Below are positions 35,141-46,137 of a stretch of 64,000 nucleotides of DNA, in pieces; position 1 is the stretch's first letter, and each line of letters opens with the position of its first letter. The translations under genes and the position numbers were made by a program. The notes beneath the pieces are model-generated. The model was not told where the DNA came from. It did not search any database and was given only the letters and a program-made list of their open reading frames with translations. The stretch is from Pollenia angustigena (Eukaryota > Arthropoda > Insecta > Diptera > Polleniidae), in the NCBI GenBank assembly GCA_930367215.1, contig OV884059.1, positions 38,617,882-38,681,881 of the forward strand, read 5' to 3'.

Positions 35141-35850
35141 TGTTAAGTTCCACAGGAATTGAATTGTACAAACTTATTCGTTTGAAATATAAAATAGAAC
35201 TCATTTTATTTACTAATATTTTTTCCTTTAATACTAAAATTCTTATTACTAAAATAATAACAATATTCCTACCTACTAGATTTTATAAATTACAATAACA
35301 CATACATGCAGCCTAAATAAACAAAAGATTAAACTATCGTTATAAACGCATAACTGTTTATTACAACAATAGGAGATTAATTGTTTACAACAGCAAAGAA
35401 AAGGATCGCTCACATGTATGTATTTATTATTATTTAAATGTGCGTACTACATGTTGAGTTTAAAGTAACATTCTGGCGACCTAGCACGATTGTAATCTTG
35501 TTTATGATGTGTGTACACCTGGGGGGTTACCGCGTATTTCGATTCGAAAGAAATCATTTACGGATTCGAACAATTTGTACTGTGTATTACGATTTTCGTA
35601 ATATTTGTTTCGAATAAACGGACGTTTTTCATACTTAATTGAAAGCAAAAAATCACTTTCTTAAAAGCCACTCTGTATTACGAACAAAAATTGTTCATCA
35701 AATTTCCCATTTTTTTAAAAATACAACCTCTGTCATCGTTTCAAACGATTACGAAAATCGTAATACACAGTACAAATTGTTCGAATCCGTAAATGATTTC
35801 TTTCGAATCGAAATACGCGGTAACCCCCAGATCTTATTTTAAACTCAACA
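35141..35850 (+). mobile_element. Solo-LTR-like insertion in Copia-1
   Basis: It starts TGTTAAGTTCC and ends ACTCAACA, and is flanked by the 5-base direct repeat CAGAC at 35136-35140 and 35851-35855. The TG...CA ends and 5-base duplication fit an LTR left by recombination between the two ends of a full element. TGGCGACC near 35478 resembles a gypsy-type primer site, so a partly deleted element is an alternative. A foldback (35519-35830) fills its right half. Confidence 0.6.
35519..35830. repeat. Foldback with ~82-bp arms inside the LTR-like insertion
   Basis: The left arm (35519-35601) starts CTGGGGGGTTACCGCG, and the right arm (35749-35830) is its near-perfect complement, differing by one G in the G run. 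The loop is about 147 bases. Sequence outside the arms (TGTTGAGTTTAAA at 35452 and its complement at 35838-35850) is also inverted, so the repeat may be larger. Confidence 0.78.
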
Positions 35851-36557
35851 CAGACGTTTGCGGGCCAATGGAACAAAAGTCGATGAGTGGTTTGGTATAC
35901 TATGTGCTGTTTGTAGATGATTTCTCAAATAAGGTATTTGTATATATGATGAAAAACAAATCGGAGGTTCCACAGATATTTAAGAAATTTAAAAATTTGG
36001 TGGAAAATCAAAGTGGCAAACGTATTAAAATACTTAGGTCTGACAACGGTTAAGAGTATTGCAACAATCAGCTTAAACAGATTTGTGATGAAAGCGGCAT
36101 ACTTCATCAAACATCAGCGCCATATACTCCGCAACAAAACGGGAAAGCCGAAAGAATGAATCGGACGTTGGTCGAAAAGGCACGTTCTATGCTATATGAT
36201 GCTAATTTAAAGAAAATGTACTGGGCTGAAGCCATAAGCACCTCAGCATATTTGTTGAATCTTACACCAAGAGTATGTGGTAAAGCTCCAGAGGAAATTT
36301 GGTCTGGCAAGCGAAAAAATTTAGAACATTTACGAGTATTTGGTTGTGCTGCGATGGTGATGATATCTAAAGAATTGAGAAGAAAGTGGGATCCAAAATC
36401 AAAAAAATTCATAATGATTGGTTATTGTACAAATTTGAAAGCTTACAGGCTGTATGATCCAGTACTACGAAAATTACACGTAAGTCGCAACGTAGTTTTT
36501 ATTGAGAACGAAATGTATTTTCCAAATACACAAATTTAACAACAAGGTCCGAATTTA

Positions 36558-36840
36558 GTGAGGATAATGATTGATGAAAATTCAGACCTTGATGATCGTA
36601 TTGAATCCGAATTTGAATCTGCTGAAAGCAGCGATGATGATGATATTAAGGAAGAAGAAGAACAACAAGATAATGATGAAAAGCCACAACAAACTGATAA
36701 TGAACAGGAAGATCAACAACAAACTGAAGAAGAAGAGCAACAACAAAATAATGATATAAATATAGAAGATACACCACGGCGTTCGTCAAGATTAAGAAAA
36801 CCTACACCATTGGAATCTTTGTCTGACTATCCCCAGGAGT
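36558..36840 (+). pseudogene. Copia-1 acidic linker before RT
   Basis: This Asp/Glu/Gln-rich stretch is typical of the hydrophilic linker between copia integrase and RT. It ends with a PLESLSDY-like motif just before the junction with the BEL element at about 36840. The frame then runs on into antisense BEL sequence and has no meaning. Confidence 0.65.
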
Positions 36841-36841
36841 G

Positions 36842-37577
36842 TTTGCGCACCACAATGTTTGTTGTCGTTGTGGGTCATTTCAAAGATTAGCTTTGTAATC
36901 GGGTCGTTATATGGAATCAAGAGCTGGTGTTTGGAGTCAAATTGAAGCGGTGAAGCTTATAGTCGACCTCCAACACGGATTAGACCATCTGTGTCTAAAA
37001 ATGGTGACAGATTGCTTAGGTTGCTGGTTCCTCTTAACTCCTTGTATTTGGTGAGTTGTTGAATTTCTTGTTTGAATTCTGAGGCTTGCATTTGCGCCAC
37101 GATTGAGACCAGTGCTCGACTGAGTTCCATTGTTGTTATCACCTTTGATGTTTTTCGCATCTGCCTTGTGCATCTGGTGTGGGTAATGAAGCGCAGAACA
37201 TATCCAATAATCCGTTGAAGACGGTGGAATGAATTTTTGTGGTTAATTTTGTAAACGAAGTCAGCTTCAGTTGTGGTCATTGCTCGTGACTCAAGCAGTC
37301 TTGCCTTTCTTTCGAGGTTTGGTGGACTGTTGGAACTTAAGTTGAATCTTGGTGGTCACACTTTCTCCACGCCATGAAGAAACGTTGGACCATAAAACCA
37401 AAGAGTGCATTCCTTAAGGGCTGTTGGAGATATTCCACGAGATAGCAGATCTGCTGGGTTGCACTTGGAGTTAACATGACGCCATTGTTCTGCCTTGGTT
37501 TCCTCTTGGATTGCTGAAATCCGATTGGCTACGAATGTGTTAAATGATGCTGACGATGAATTTATCCATGAGAGCAC
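36842..37577 (-). pseudogene. BEL RNase H end and integrase N-terminus
   Basis: The part at 37356-37577 carries a SWINSSS segment, a WRHV motif and the NPADLLSRG motif typical of the BEL RNase H/integrase boundary. After a frameshift, 36957-37280 continues with integrase N-terminal sequence to IRVGGRL. One more frame change leads to the zinc-binding His/Cys segment at about 36842-36935, where the element is cut off. Confidence 0.78.
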
Positions 37578-37673
37578 AATTTCAGAGTCAGTCCAGAGCC
37601 ATACTGGACTTGTAAATCGTAGATCAGACCTTATTCTGGTGGCTAGTTGGGCTCCAAGTGTAGCTGCACATAG

Positions 37674-38828
37674 TTACAATCGTGGTATTGTTTGCCGCTT
37701 GAGGGGAGCTATGCGGGATTTAGCACAGAGTAAGTGTACCATAATGGTGCCATCTTTTAAAACTGATCGAATATAAGCCGCAGCTCCATAAGCCTTTTCG
37801 GATGCGTCCGTAAAAATGTGTAATTGTTGGGATTCTGGAACTTTTCCCTTGAAGATGTGTCTTGATATTTTAAGAGTTTTTAATACGTTCAAATCTGTGC
37901 GAAATGTGATCCATTTAGTGTGCAGTGATTCTGGCAAAGATTGATCCCAATCTAATTTTAAATCCCACAATTCTTGAAGAAACATTTTAGCCGTTACTAT
38001 GATGGGAGATAGAATCCCCAGAGGGTCGAATAACTTTGCAAGGTCTGACGTTACTGTTCGCTTGGTGATCCTCTTGATGTTGCCAGGATTTACCTTAATC
38101 CCCAGTTTGTCGGATTTCGGTAGCCAAACAAGTCCCAACGTTTTGATAGTGTCGGCTTCTGTGCTTTCAAAATCTAAGTTTACCTCCAAGTCGCTTTGTT
38201 GAATATTATGGAGTAACTGTGGGTGGTTTGCACACCATTTACGTAAAGTGAAGCCGCCTTTCTTCATAATCTGCACGAGTTGCTCTTGCAATTGTATTGC
38301 GGTTGCTAAGCTATTTGAACCGCCCAAACAATCGTCCACATAGAAATTTTCTTTAAGAAATTGGGAAGCAAGGGGATAATGTATGTTGTTTTCTTCAGCC
38401 AGTTGTTTTAGACATTTCGTTGCTAAATATGGAGCAGCTCTTGTGCCATATGTGACGGTATTGAGTTGGTAGTAGGAAATGGGCCTTGTTGGATCCTTTC
38501 TCCAAATGATGAGCTGAAATTGACGATCTTCAGGGGCAATCAATACCTGTCTATACATCTTTTCAACGTCAGTGGTAAACACAAATCTTGGCATTCGAAA
38601 CCTTAGGAGTACAGAGAAAAGCTCGCTTTGTAAAGTTGGTCCCGTGAACATCAGATCATTTAAGGAGTATCCTGATGAGGTTTTGGACGATGCATCAAAT
38701 ACTACCCTGAGCTTGGTGGTTGAACTTTCGGGCCGCAATACGCAATGATGTGGGATGTAGTAGTTTGGAGAGGTTATGGATATTGGTTCCCATTTTGTCA
38801 TGTGTCCCATCGATTCATACTCGTCCAT
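37674..38828 (-). pseudogene. BEL reverse transcriptase/RNase H
   Basis: This 384-residue open part of BEL/Pao Pol has the RT motifs LRVVFDAS, TDVEKMYRQV and the YVDD-C-LGG catalytic box near residue 165. An RNase H start (FTDASEKAYGAA) follows near residue 345. The region 38829-39240 between protease and RT is in shifted frames with stops. A frameshift near 37674 leads into the next fragment. Confidence 0.85.
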
Positions 38829-39239
38829 GAACTCAGTGTATTTAGTTTTAAATTCCGGACTCTTTTGAAGACGACGTTCAAGACCAAAAAATCGGTTGAG
38901 AGCGATTGCGTGTGAATCGCCTAGGGTATTGGGGTTTGCAAGAAATGGGATCCTGACTACGAAACGGTCTTGATGGTTTCTAGTTGTGTTTTGGGCAACG
39001 TGTTCTTCGCATTGTCTGTCGGCTATTGACAGTGGCCTTTTATTAGTTTTTACTTCATCTAGTTCCCAGAGTCGAGCGATGGAAGCTTCAAGCTACAACC
39101 CAACCAAAAACTGTGTTCTGTAAAGTCGGAAGTTGTGGGGATAGTTTTATTTGCCCAATTGCGAGCAGTTGGTGGTAATGCTCTGCACCTAGTAATATGT
39201 CGATTTTATTTGATCGATTGAACGCTGGGTCAGCTAACA

Positions 39240-41203
39240 TCAGGTTTTTTGGTAGCGGCCATTCATTAATGTGATAAATTGTGATGGTTGTGGTGCGATG
39301 ATTCGAGGCAAGACGAGTGCCTCCAGGCGCGTTGAAAACCCATTAATTCGAGACTGCAAGGCAACATTGACTCGATGTTGTGTTTTGGTGTTGGAATCAC
39401 CAATTCCGTTGATGTTTACTGATGACGTCTGTTTAGCGATGTTAAGTCGTTTTACCAGGCGTTCGGTGACCAAATTAACTTGTGACCCAGAGTCAAGTAA
39501 GGCGCGACATTCCATCTCCATTGTCTCAGTTTTGATTTTTACTAGAGCTGTGCTGAGAGGAACGTATGAGTTGGATAGTTGAACGTTTGCTGCCGCCAGT
39601 GACGATGCTTCTGGAGAGCTGGTTGGTTCTTCACTGATGTTGGGTTTAATTATTTCAGGTGCAGTAGTCACGGCTGATGATGTCATCTGCGATGTCCTTC
39701 CACTAGGTGATCCTTGTTTTGGTGATTGAGTGTTGTTCTCCAGATGAAGTAGCGAGTTTTGCTTTTTCTTGCACGTTAAGCACAGTCCTGATTTGCAAGT
39801 TTTTGCTGTGTGTCCTGATTTTAAGCAATTGACGCAAAGGTTCTGGTTCCGAACGAAACTCAGGCGGTTGGGTGTTGATAGTTGTTGAAACTTCTGACAC
39901 CGATACAGTGGGTGAGAGCCGCTTTTGCAAAGTGGGCACGCGATCTCTGTTTGCTTTGCTGATGTAGCAGAAACGTACACCTTTGATGATTTTTCCTTCT
40001 GGGTTATAACTTCCAAGGACTGGAAGCGGTTTTCCAGAAAGTTTAAAAGGTCTTTGATTTTTTGTAAATCTTTTGGATTACTAGTGGTCCTCTCATACTG
40101 GACAAGAGTGCCACGATCCAATTTTTTGACCAGTATGTGAAACAGCATGGGGTCCCACGAGGTTGTATCGATCCCGATGTTGTTAAGTGCATGTAGACAT
40201 TCTTGTGTCGTATCATGCAAAGTCTTGATAGCAGCAGCTGACGGGGCAGCATTCGGTTGATCTAAAAGCTGTTGAATAAGCGTGGTTACAAGTTCCCGTT
40301 GATTATTGTATCGGTCTTGCATTAGATTCCAGGCGGTTCTGTAGTTTTCGGCAGTAGCTGAAAGATGGCTTATTAACCTTTCAGCTTCGCCCCCCAAGTT
40401 TGATTTCAGGTACCACATCTTTTGTGCCGCAGGAACATGTTGGTTGTCTACTAGTTGTGTAAACAAGTCGTAAAAGGCCCTCCATTTTAAATAATCCCCA
40501 TTGAATTTTGGGATTGTGACTTTTGGCAGTGGCAAAACGTTGTGTTGCGTAGGTTCCAAACCTTGCTCTGGAGTGCGTGAAGATAGCTTGAAATTTTCAA
40601 TGACCATCTTCTCCAGATCTTCATAGGAATTCATGTCATATCCCTCCTTTAGTGGATCATTGCTGGATTCCCAAATTAAAAAATGAAGTTCCTGGATTTC
40701 GTCCCACAGTTTTTCTTTTAGCTTCATGTTGGTTGCTGTGGGGTCCGAGGTGAGTAGCCGAGTAGGGACGTCATCATAACATTTTGCCTTCTCATTGTAG
40801 AATTTGTTGAAGTGAGAGTAACAGGTTTTTTAATAGGAACTGTGGGCTCCCTATTGGTGTTTTGTTGAAAGGGATCCAGTGTTGGCGTTCTCAATGTTGC
40901 ATCCATGGCTAATTCAAATACTTCCCGGTATTTGATGACGAGTTCCTCAATTTGTTGGTAGTAATTTTCGGTAAAATACTTATGGTCTAACTGGGGCTTC
41001 TCCAGACATCGTATTTTGTTATCAGTGAGCTCGAATTCGGTCCAAGCAGCGTCTAGCCTCTTAATCCTTTCTTCAAAATAGTGGACTGTCTTTCTGGACG
41101 CATAATCCTTTTTTAAATTCCGAATAATGGATTCTATAAGCTCTCCTGTTGATCGCTGGGAAGTTGTTAGCTGTTCCTTTGAGGTGATCTCGCCTGTAGC
41201 CAT
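39240..41203 (-). pseudogene. BEL gag and protease (frameshifted)
   Basis: The gag N-terminus is 41203-40724 (159 residues). The next frame starts at 40727, and the two overlap as ATGA in different frames, probably a simple frameshift. The long part (40727-39240) holds the capsid region (PKFNGDYLKWRAFYDLF) and Cys/His zinc boxes (including CVNCLKSGHTAKTC). The aspartic protease motif LLDSGSQVNLV lies near residue 415. The start at 41203 follows about 200 bp of leader after the primer site. Confidence 0.82.
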
Positions 41204-41379
41204 TATGCTGCTTACCTGTGATAACTGCGCCCTCTTAGGAATTTGTTTCTAGTGAAAGCAGCTGAAGATTAATCACATTAATCACGTCTTCTAGATATGT
41301 CCTGTGGATTGTTTCCTTAACAGGAGCACGTGTTGTATCCTATTGACTTTCAGGACCCTGGTGGGGGGAATCTTGAATT

Positions 41380-41407
41380 TCAAAGGGATCACGTCGGAGT
41401 CACCAGA
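41380..41407 (-). other. BEL primer-binding site
   Basis: Just inside the LTR end (minus strand) lies TGGTGACTCCGACGTGATCC, a tRNA 3'-end complement of the kind used by BEL/roo-like elements. It marks the internal border of the LTR. Confidence 0.65.
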
Positions 41408-42220
41408 TGTTTAATTCAATAAATGAATTGGGTTAAACTGATTGGTTTAACCTTTGAATTGATTTGTTTACAAGGCTATTAGCCAAGTAACGTTAATAAT
41501 ATTGTCTAGGCAGTGTCACCAAGACAATTCTAAAGAGTAACGCAAGCACTTGAAACTTGGTTACAGCGGAGTTAAAGCAGAGAAACAACTTATCGAATTG
41601 ATTTATTATTTCTGATTTTATTAAAATAAAATTTATTCTTATATACTAATTAATTACTAAATACAAATAACAACAAAGTTTATAAAATTGTAAATTAAAG
41701 AAATTCCAGAAAAAATGTGAAACCGCCGACGATGCAAAAACAAACAAAAAAAAGGTAAAATAAAATAAACTCAAACAGTAGATCAAGGTTACTTAATTAA
41801 AATATTTAAATGAAATTGGAGTTCCTCAAACTTGGTAAAAAGTAAAAATACAGTAAAATTGCAATTCAACTAGAAGTTCAAGGCACGAGTTAAATTAAAA
41901 TTAAAACTTGGCAAAAAAATAAAAGAAAAATATGAGAATATTAATTTAAGATTGTTCACATAATTTCGGACAGGCACATGTACGTAAGTAAGTTTGTAGA
42001 TTGGTACAAACGTACTTACAAACGTATGAAAGAAATTCAAGTTAAATAAAAATTAAAACATTACAAAAAATAAAAGAAAAACATGAGACATACAATTTAA
42101 GGTTGTTCACATAATTTCGTGCAGGCACATGTACGTAAGTATGTTTATAGATTTGTACAAACATATTTACGAATATGTGAAAGAAATTCTTTGTGAAGGT
42201 TTGAACAGAAGATATAAACA
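41408..42220 (-). repeat. Probable 5' LTR of BEL element
   Basis: On the minus strand it starts TGTTTATATC (42220) and ends GAATTAAACA (41408), giving TG...CA ends next to the primer site. Length is about 813 bp. It contains two similar ~150-bp copies (about 41890-42040 and 42041-42190), each with CACATAATTTCG and GCACATGTACGTAAGTA. No 3' LTR remains, so the outer border is inferred. Confidence 0.6.
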
Positions 42221-42225
42221 ACAAA

Positions 42226-42855
42226 TGATAAGTATCCATACCAGGAACTTATTGGCAGCCTACTCTTTGCAGCTCAAGTGACCAGGCCAGATATAAGCTT
42301 CGCTGTAAATCTACTTAGTCGCTTTAACAACAACTATGAAGCTATACACTGGAAGGCAGCAAAACGTGTTTTACGCTACTTAAAGGGTACAAAGAACTAC
42401 AAATTAACATTTGATAAGAATGCTGATTTTGAAACTATTTGCTTTTGTGACGCAGATTATGCAGCTGACCCAGAGGAGCGAAAATCTGTCAGCGGTTATG
42501 TTTTAATACAAAAAGGTGGTGCAATAGCATGGGGTTCCAAAAAACAGCAAACTACAGCGCTATCTACTTGCGAAGCAGAGTACATGGCAATGGGCGTGGC
42601 AGTTCAGGAAATGCTTTGGTTGAGAGGACTTGAAGAGGAGTTAATGCAAAATCAACTTGGAGTAATCAAACTATTTTGCGATAACCAAACATATTGATGT
42701 AAGACATAATTTTATACGGGACAACATTCTTTTTAACAAAATAAATTTGCAGAACACAAGCTCTAACAAGATGGTTGCAGATATTTTGACTAAACCCCTC
42801 GCTAATACTAAGCTTGGATATTTTATGAACAACATGGGTTTAAAGAAGATGTAAA
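42226..42855 (+). pseudogene. Copia-1 RT end and RNase H
   Basis: It begins near the YQELIGSLLFAAQ motif, followed by TRPDISFAVN and VLRYLKGT. The RNase H motifs are CDADYA, GGAIAWGSKKQ and STCEAEYMA. A frameshift at about 42690 breaks the DNQ...KHIDV region, and the end (VADILTKPLA) finishes near 42855. This is the right fragment of the plus-strand Copia-1. The PPT-like GTGAGGA and an LTR start follow. Confidence 0.82.
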
Positions 42856-42872
42856 TCAATTTTTAGTGAGGA

Positions 42873-43044
42873 TGTTGAAAATGTAAAATTAATTTACAGT
42901 AGTGCGCAACACTTATATTTACCAACCTTATTATATTGGAGATCTGGTAACTCTATTTCTAGTAATAAAGTTTTTTTTATTCTCGTTTGTAAAATAATTA
43001 GAACCGCATGTGTTTTTATTTCGTGTAGAAGATCAAGTATAACA
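42873..43044 (+). repeat. Probable 3' LTR of Copia-1
   Basis: It starts TGTTGAAAATG directly after the purine-rich GTGAGGA and may end GTATAACA at 43044. The start resembles that of the LTR of the minus-strand Copia-2 (TGTTGAAAAATTAC). No 5' LTR remains for comparison, so the end is a guess. Confidence 0.5.
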
Positions 43045-43092
43045 GCAAAAAGGATAGACTTTTAACACTTTGGATTTTTGGAAAATTGTCAT

Positions 43093-43545
43093 CTACTGCG
43101 CAATCAAGGATTTTTTTTCCAGCGGTTCTTCTATTTTAGAATAAGGGCAATCTATAAGCATATGAGGAATAGTAAGTATGACATCACAATGGCTGAATTT
43201 TGGAGGTTCTGTTTTCTCGTAGTAATGTTTTGAGTTAAAAAGGGCTTTACCCGCTCTAAGTCGGGCAAGCGTTATACACTGTTGCCGTGTTAGATTTCTG
43301 CTGTACTTAGGCCTTTTATGCGTTGAGTTTTGTTCTGCTTGTATTTTGTTTTGTTTTCCATTTGAAAGTGAATCCAAATTTCTCCAAAACGTCGTATGTA
43401 GGTCATCTGTTGATATAGTGATTGATCTGGCTGCCATACTAACAGCACTCTTCTCCAACAGAGTTTGGAAGTCTGTATATCCTGCTTCTGCTCTCAGCAA
43501 AACAAGTGGGGTTGTCCTTAGCCAGCGGTTCTAAAGCAATTGTTT
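43093..43545 (-). pseudogene. LINE ORF2 C-terminal scrap
   Basis: The 135-residue open part has NLTRQQCITLARLRAGKALFN followed by a C-x-H/C-type box (HCDVILTIPHMLIDCPYS). This layout is typical of the C-terminus of I/Loa/Jockey-type LINEs. RT and all else are missing. The clade is uncertain. Confidence 0.6.
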
Positions 43546-43627
43546 TTTTGTCTCTTATCAACCTTTCTGCTGTTTGACTGTTCGTATCACATAACAACAA
43601 TAAAAAGCTCTGTTGTTTGTTTTATTG

Positions 43628-43717
43628 AACAATTCGTCGGTTGATTATTTAATTGTTGTATGTGGATACAAATTACATGCAACATACGACAATTAAATAA
43701 TCAACCGACGAATTGTT
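43628..43717. repeat. 90-bp hairpin repeat
   Basis: ACAATTCGTCGGTTGATTAT and the following 15 bases pair with a complementary arm ending near 43717 with one mismatch; the loop is about 18 bases. Confidence 0.7.
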
Positions 43718-44783
43718 GTAATCTCGCGGCTACCTGCTAAAAAATATACCTTGGCAACAACATTTTTAAACCATTGTAAAATGTGAGAACATTATGACAA
43801 TTTAACATGATAGCACAACTTTTGAATACCCCATATCAGTGTTTCCAGAAGTAGGGTAAAATCTGTTAGAATCTTCTTTATAAGAAGTTGTCTGGCAACC
43901 TAGCGAGATAGAAGTTGATAAAATAGAGCTCTTACAGTGCAGCCTCACGATCAAGATTTTCTTGATAGTCTTTTACATATACTGATTGTCAAAATATGCA
44001 AAAGTTGACAGCTGTGACGTAGGCTGCACGCAAGTTGAAAGCAATTTACTTTTTCAAGATGTCGTCGCCGAGAAAACAACTCAAAATGTTTTGCTATTTT
44101 CCACTTTTGATTTTTCTGCACTGTAGGCTGTTCGAAGGGACTTTATTTTTTTCTTTACTTCTTCCACTGGCATTTTTGTTTCAGAAGCTATAGACTCGTA
44201 GGCTTTTATTTTCAAATCATTTCGCCTATATGATGAAAGATTCATAAAATTGCATGGCTTCTGTACAGCTCTATGAATCGCAGAACATCATTTTGCTTAT
44301 TAATTTTATAAATAAATTTTATTAATAAACATATTTCACTATTTTTTTAGGTTTTTAGTTAAAATTTTAAAATTCCCGCAACAATTTGTAAAAAAAAGAA
44401 CTTCAGCTTTTGCCGGCAAAATATTTGTGAAAAAAAAACAAAAACAACTTCAAAAGATTTGTAATAAGATGTTTTCTTGAACGAAAATTGATACACTCAC
44501 TGGCAAGAGAATTTTAGAGGCAAGTTCGTATCAATTTTTAAAAGTATGAGTGTATTGGTAAAAAAGTGTGAGTGTATTAAAACTTGATAGCCAAAACTTG
44601 ATCGTGTAACCCTCAAGTTATAAAAATATAATAAATAATAATAAAATTTGGTTTAAAATAATAGACAGGACTATTTAAAAACCTTATAATTACCGCATAT
44701 AAATAGTGCGAAATAAAGTTTGATAAAAACAAAGCATAATTGATCCTATTGTCAATAAAAAGAAAGAACTAAATCACTCAGCT
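43718..44783. other. Gene-free stretch before LINE ORF1
   Basis: No coding frame was recognised. CACGATCAAG near 43946 recurs inverted near 44600, possibly the ends of an old element. GAGTGTATT recurs around 44530-44580. The last part may be the 5' UTR of the LINE. Confidence 0.4.
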
Positions 44784-46137
44784 ATGTCTGAGCAATGCAG
44801 TAAATGCAAAACATCAATACGTGGTGAAACGGGGATTAGATGTGTGGGTGTATGTAACAAAGTGTATCATGGATCCAGCAAATGCTCCGGTATTGGCCAG
44901 TATTCAACACAAATGTTAGATCAAAATAATTTCATACGTTATATGTGCTATGATTGTTTACAATACATTCAAAATGTCGACATGGTATTAAGAGACATTC
45001 AAGAAGCTGTGAATATAAACAAACAAAACTTGAAGGAATATAAACATGAATTCGGTTCAGCACTGAAAGAAAATGAAGTGGAAATCAAAGAACTTTTAAA
45101 GGCTATAGAATTACGTTAGGTAGACAGGATGAACAAAATAGATAAGATTCAAAAATCGTGTGAAAAAAATGTAGATGAGGTTAAAAAATTATATGGATAC
45201 GTTAATGAGTTTGAAAACAGCAACAAAAAATATACAAGTCATTGGAGGAAAATAATGTTAACATATGTAACGAGATAAAGAAAGTCATCAAACAAACAAG
45301 TGAACAACAAACAAAGATGGCGTATGCAGAATCAGTAAAGAACAAAATAGTGCTGCCAGATCTAAACAAACAGGTTCCCCTAATAGTAAAACCTAAGGAA
45401 AAGCAAGGAGTAGATAAAACGAAAGAGGAGTTAAATAAAAAGGTCGATCCAGTAAACTTGAAAATCACAAGAGTAGAAAGTAGAAGAAATTGAACAGTTA
45501 TAATACAAAGTGAAAATGAAGAAGAGAAAAAATTAGAAACGCAATACAAAGTGAACTTAATGATGGCTATGAAATTAAGGTGCCCAGTCCAATAGAACTA
45601 AAAATAAAAATAACAGACATGACATTCAACTATGAGGATAGAGAAATTATTGAAAAATTGAAGAAACAGAATCCAATGATCCAAACGAGTGAAATACAAA
45701 TTATAGCAAGATACGAGTTTAAGAGAAATAATAAAACAATATACAATGTAAAGGTAAAAGTAGATAATGAGACGTATACCAAAATGATAACAGCACATAA
45801 AGTTAATATAGGATGGGAAAGATGTAGAGTTTTTGATGGAACGGATGTGATGCAATGCATGAAATGTAGAGGATACAACCATATGGCCAAAGATTGTAGA
45901 AACCAGGAAATATGTATGAAATGCCACGGTAATCATAAAACAAGAGAGTGCAACAAGGAACAAATTGTTAAGTGCATTAACTGTGCTAGAATAAATTCAA
46001 GATTGAATATGGGGTTGGATGTTAACCATCTAACAAACGATAAGGAATGTAAGGTATATCAAAACAAATTAAGCATGAAAAAAGAAGAATGGGCTTATCA
46101 ATGTAACAATCAAAGAATATACGCGCTCTATATATAA
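44784..46137 (+). pseudogene. LINE ORF1 (PHD finger, coiled coil, zinc knuckles)
   Basis: The start encodes a PHD-type Cys/His finger (C-x2-C ... C ... H ... C ... C-x2-C, 44793-44960) and a Lys/Glu-rich coiled-coil-like stretch. A TAG at 45117 interrupts it; the same frame then continues. After frame changes, 45580-46137 has three knuckle-like boxes (CMKCRGYNHMAKDC, CMKCHGNHKTREC and a third C-x2-C). ORF1 proteins of this kind bind RNA in the retrotransposition particle. It is dead as it stands. Confidence 0.78.

Larger units (their letters stand above)
34949..36539 (+). pseudogene. Copia-1 integrase, split by an insertion
   Basis: The N-terminal zinc region (RLGH ... C-x2-C) is at 34949-35140 and is interrupted by 35141-35850. 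The catalytic core continues from 35851 with Asp near the start and the SDNG motif near 36040. A TAA directly follows SDNG at about 36051. The third catalytic residue (Glu in AERMNRT) lies near 36150. The C-terminal region runs to a stop at 36539. Removing the insertion at its 5-base duplication would put both halves in one frame, so the insertion postdates the element. Confidence 0.82.
34175..36840 (+). mobile_element. Copia-1 (Ty1/copia) element, left fragment
   Basis: The order gag, CCHC, protease, integrase defines Ty1/copia. The 5' end and LTR are missing. An LTR-like insertion (35141-35850) splits the integrase. The RT is absent, and the fragment stops at about 36840, where it meets a truncated BEL element in opposite orientation. 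The element resumes at about 42226 with the end of RT and RNase H. Confidence 0.85.
36841..42220 (-). mobile_element. BEL/Pao LTR retrotransposon, 3' end missing
   Basis: The minus-strand order is 5' LTR (41408-42220), primer site, gag, protease, RT, RNase H and integrase start. It breaks off inside the integrase zinc region at about 36841. The rest of integrase and the 3' LTR are gone, and the neighbouring Copia-1 has lost its RT. One deletion spanning both could explain this. Several frameshifts are present. Confidence 0.85.

Noticed and set aside
36800..36890. Copia-1 frame running on past 36840
   Set aside because: The sequence past 36840 is antisense BEL integrase, so the extension is an accidental fusion.
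40724..40727. ATGA overlap in BEL gag as translational coupling
   Set aside because: BEL elements normally have one continuous frame, and other frameshifts occur nearby, so a simple mutation is more likely.
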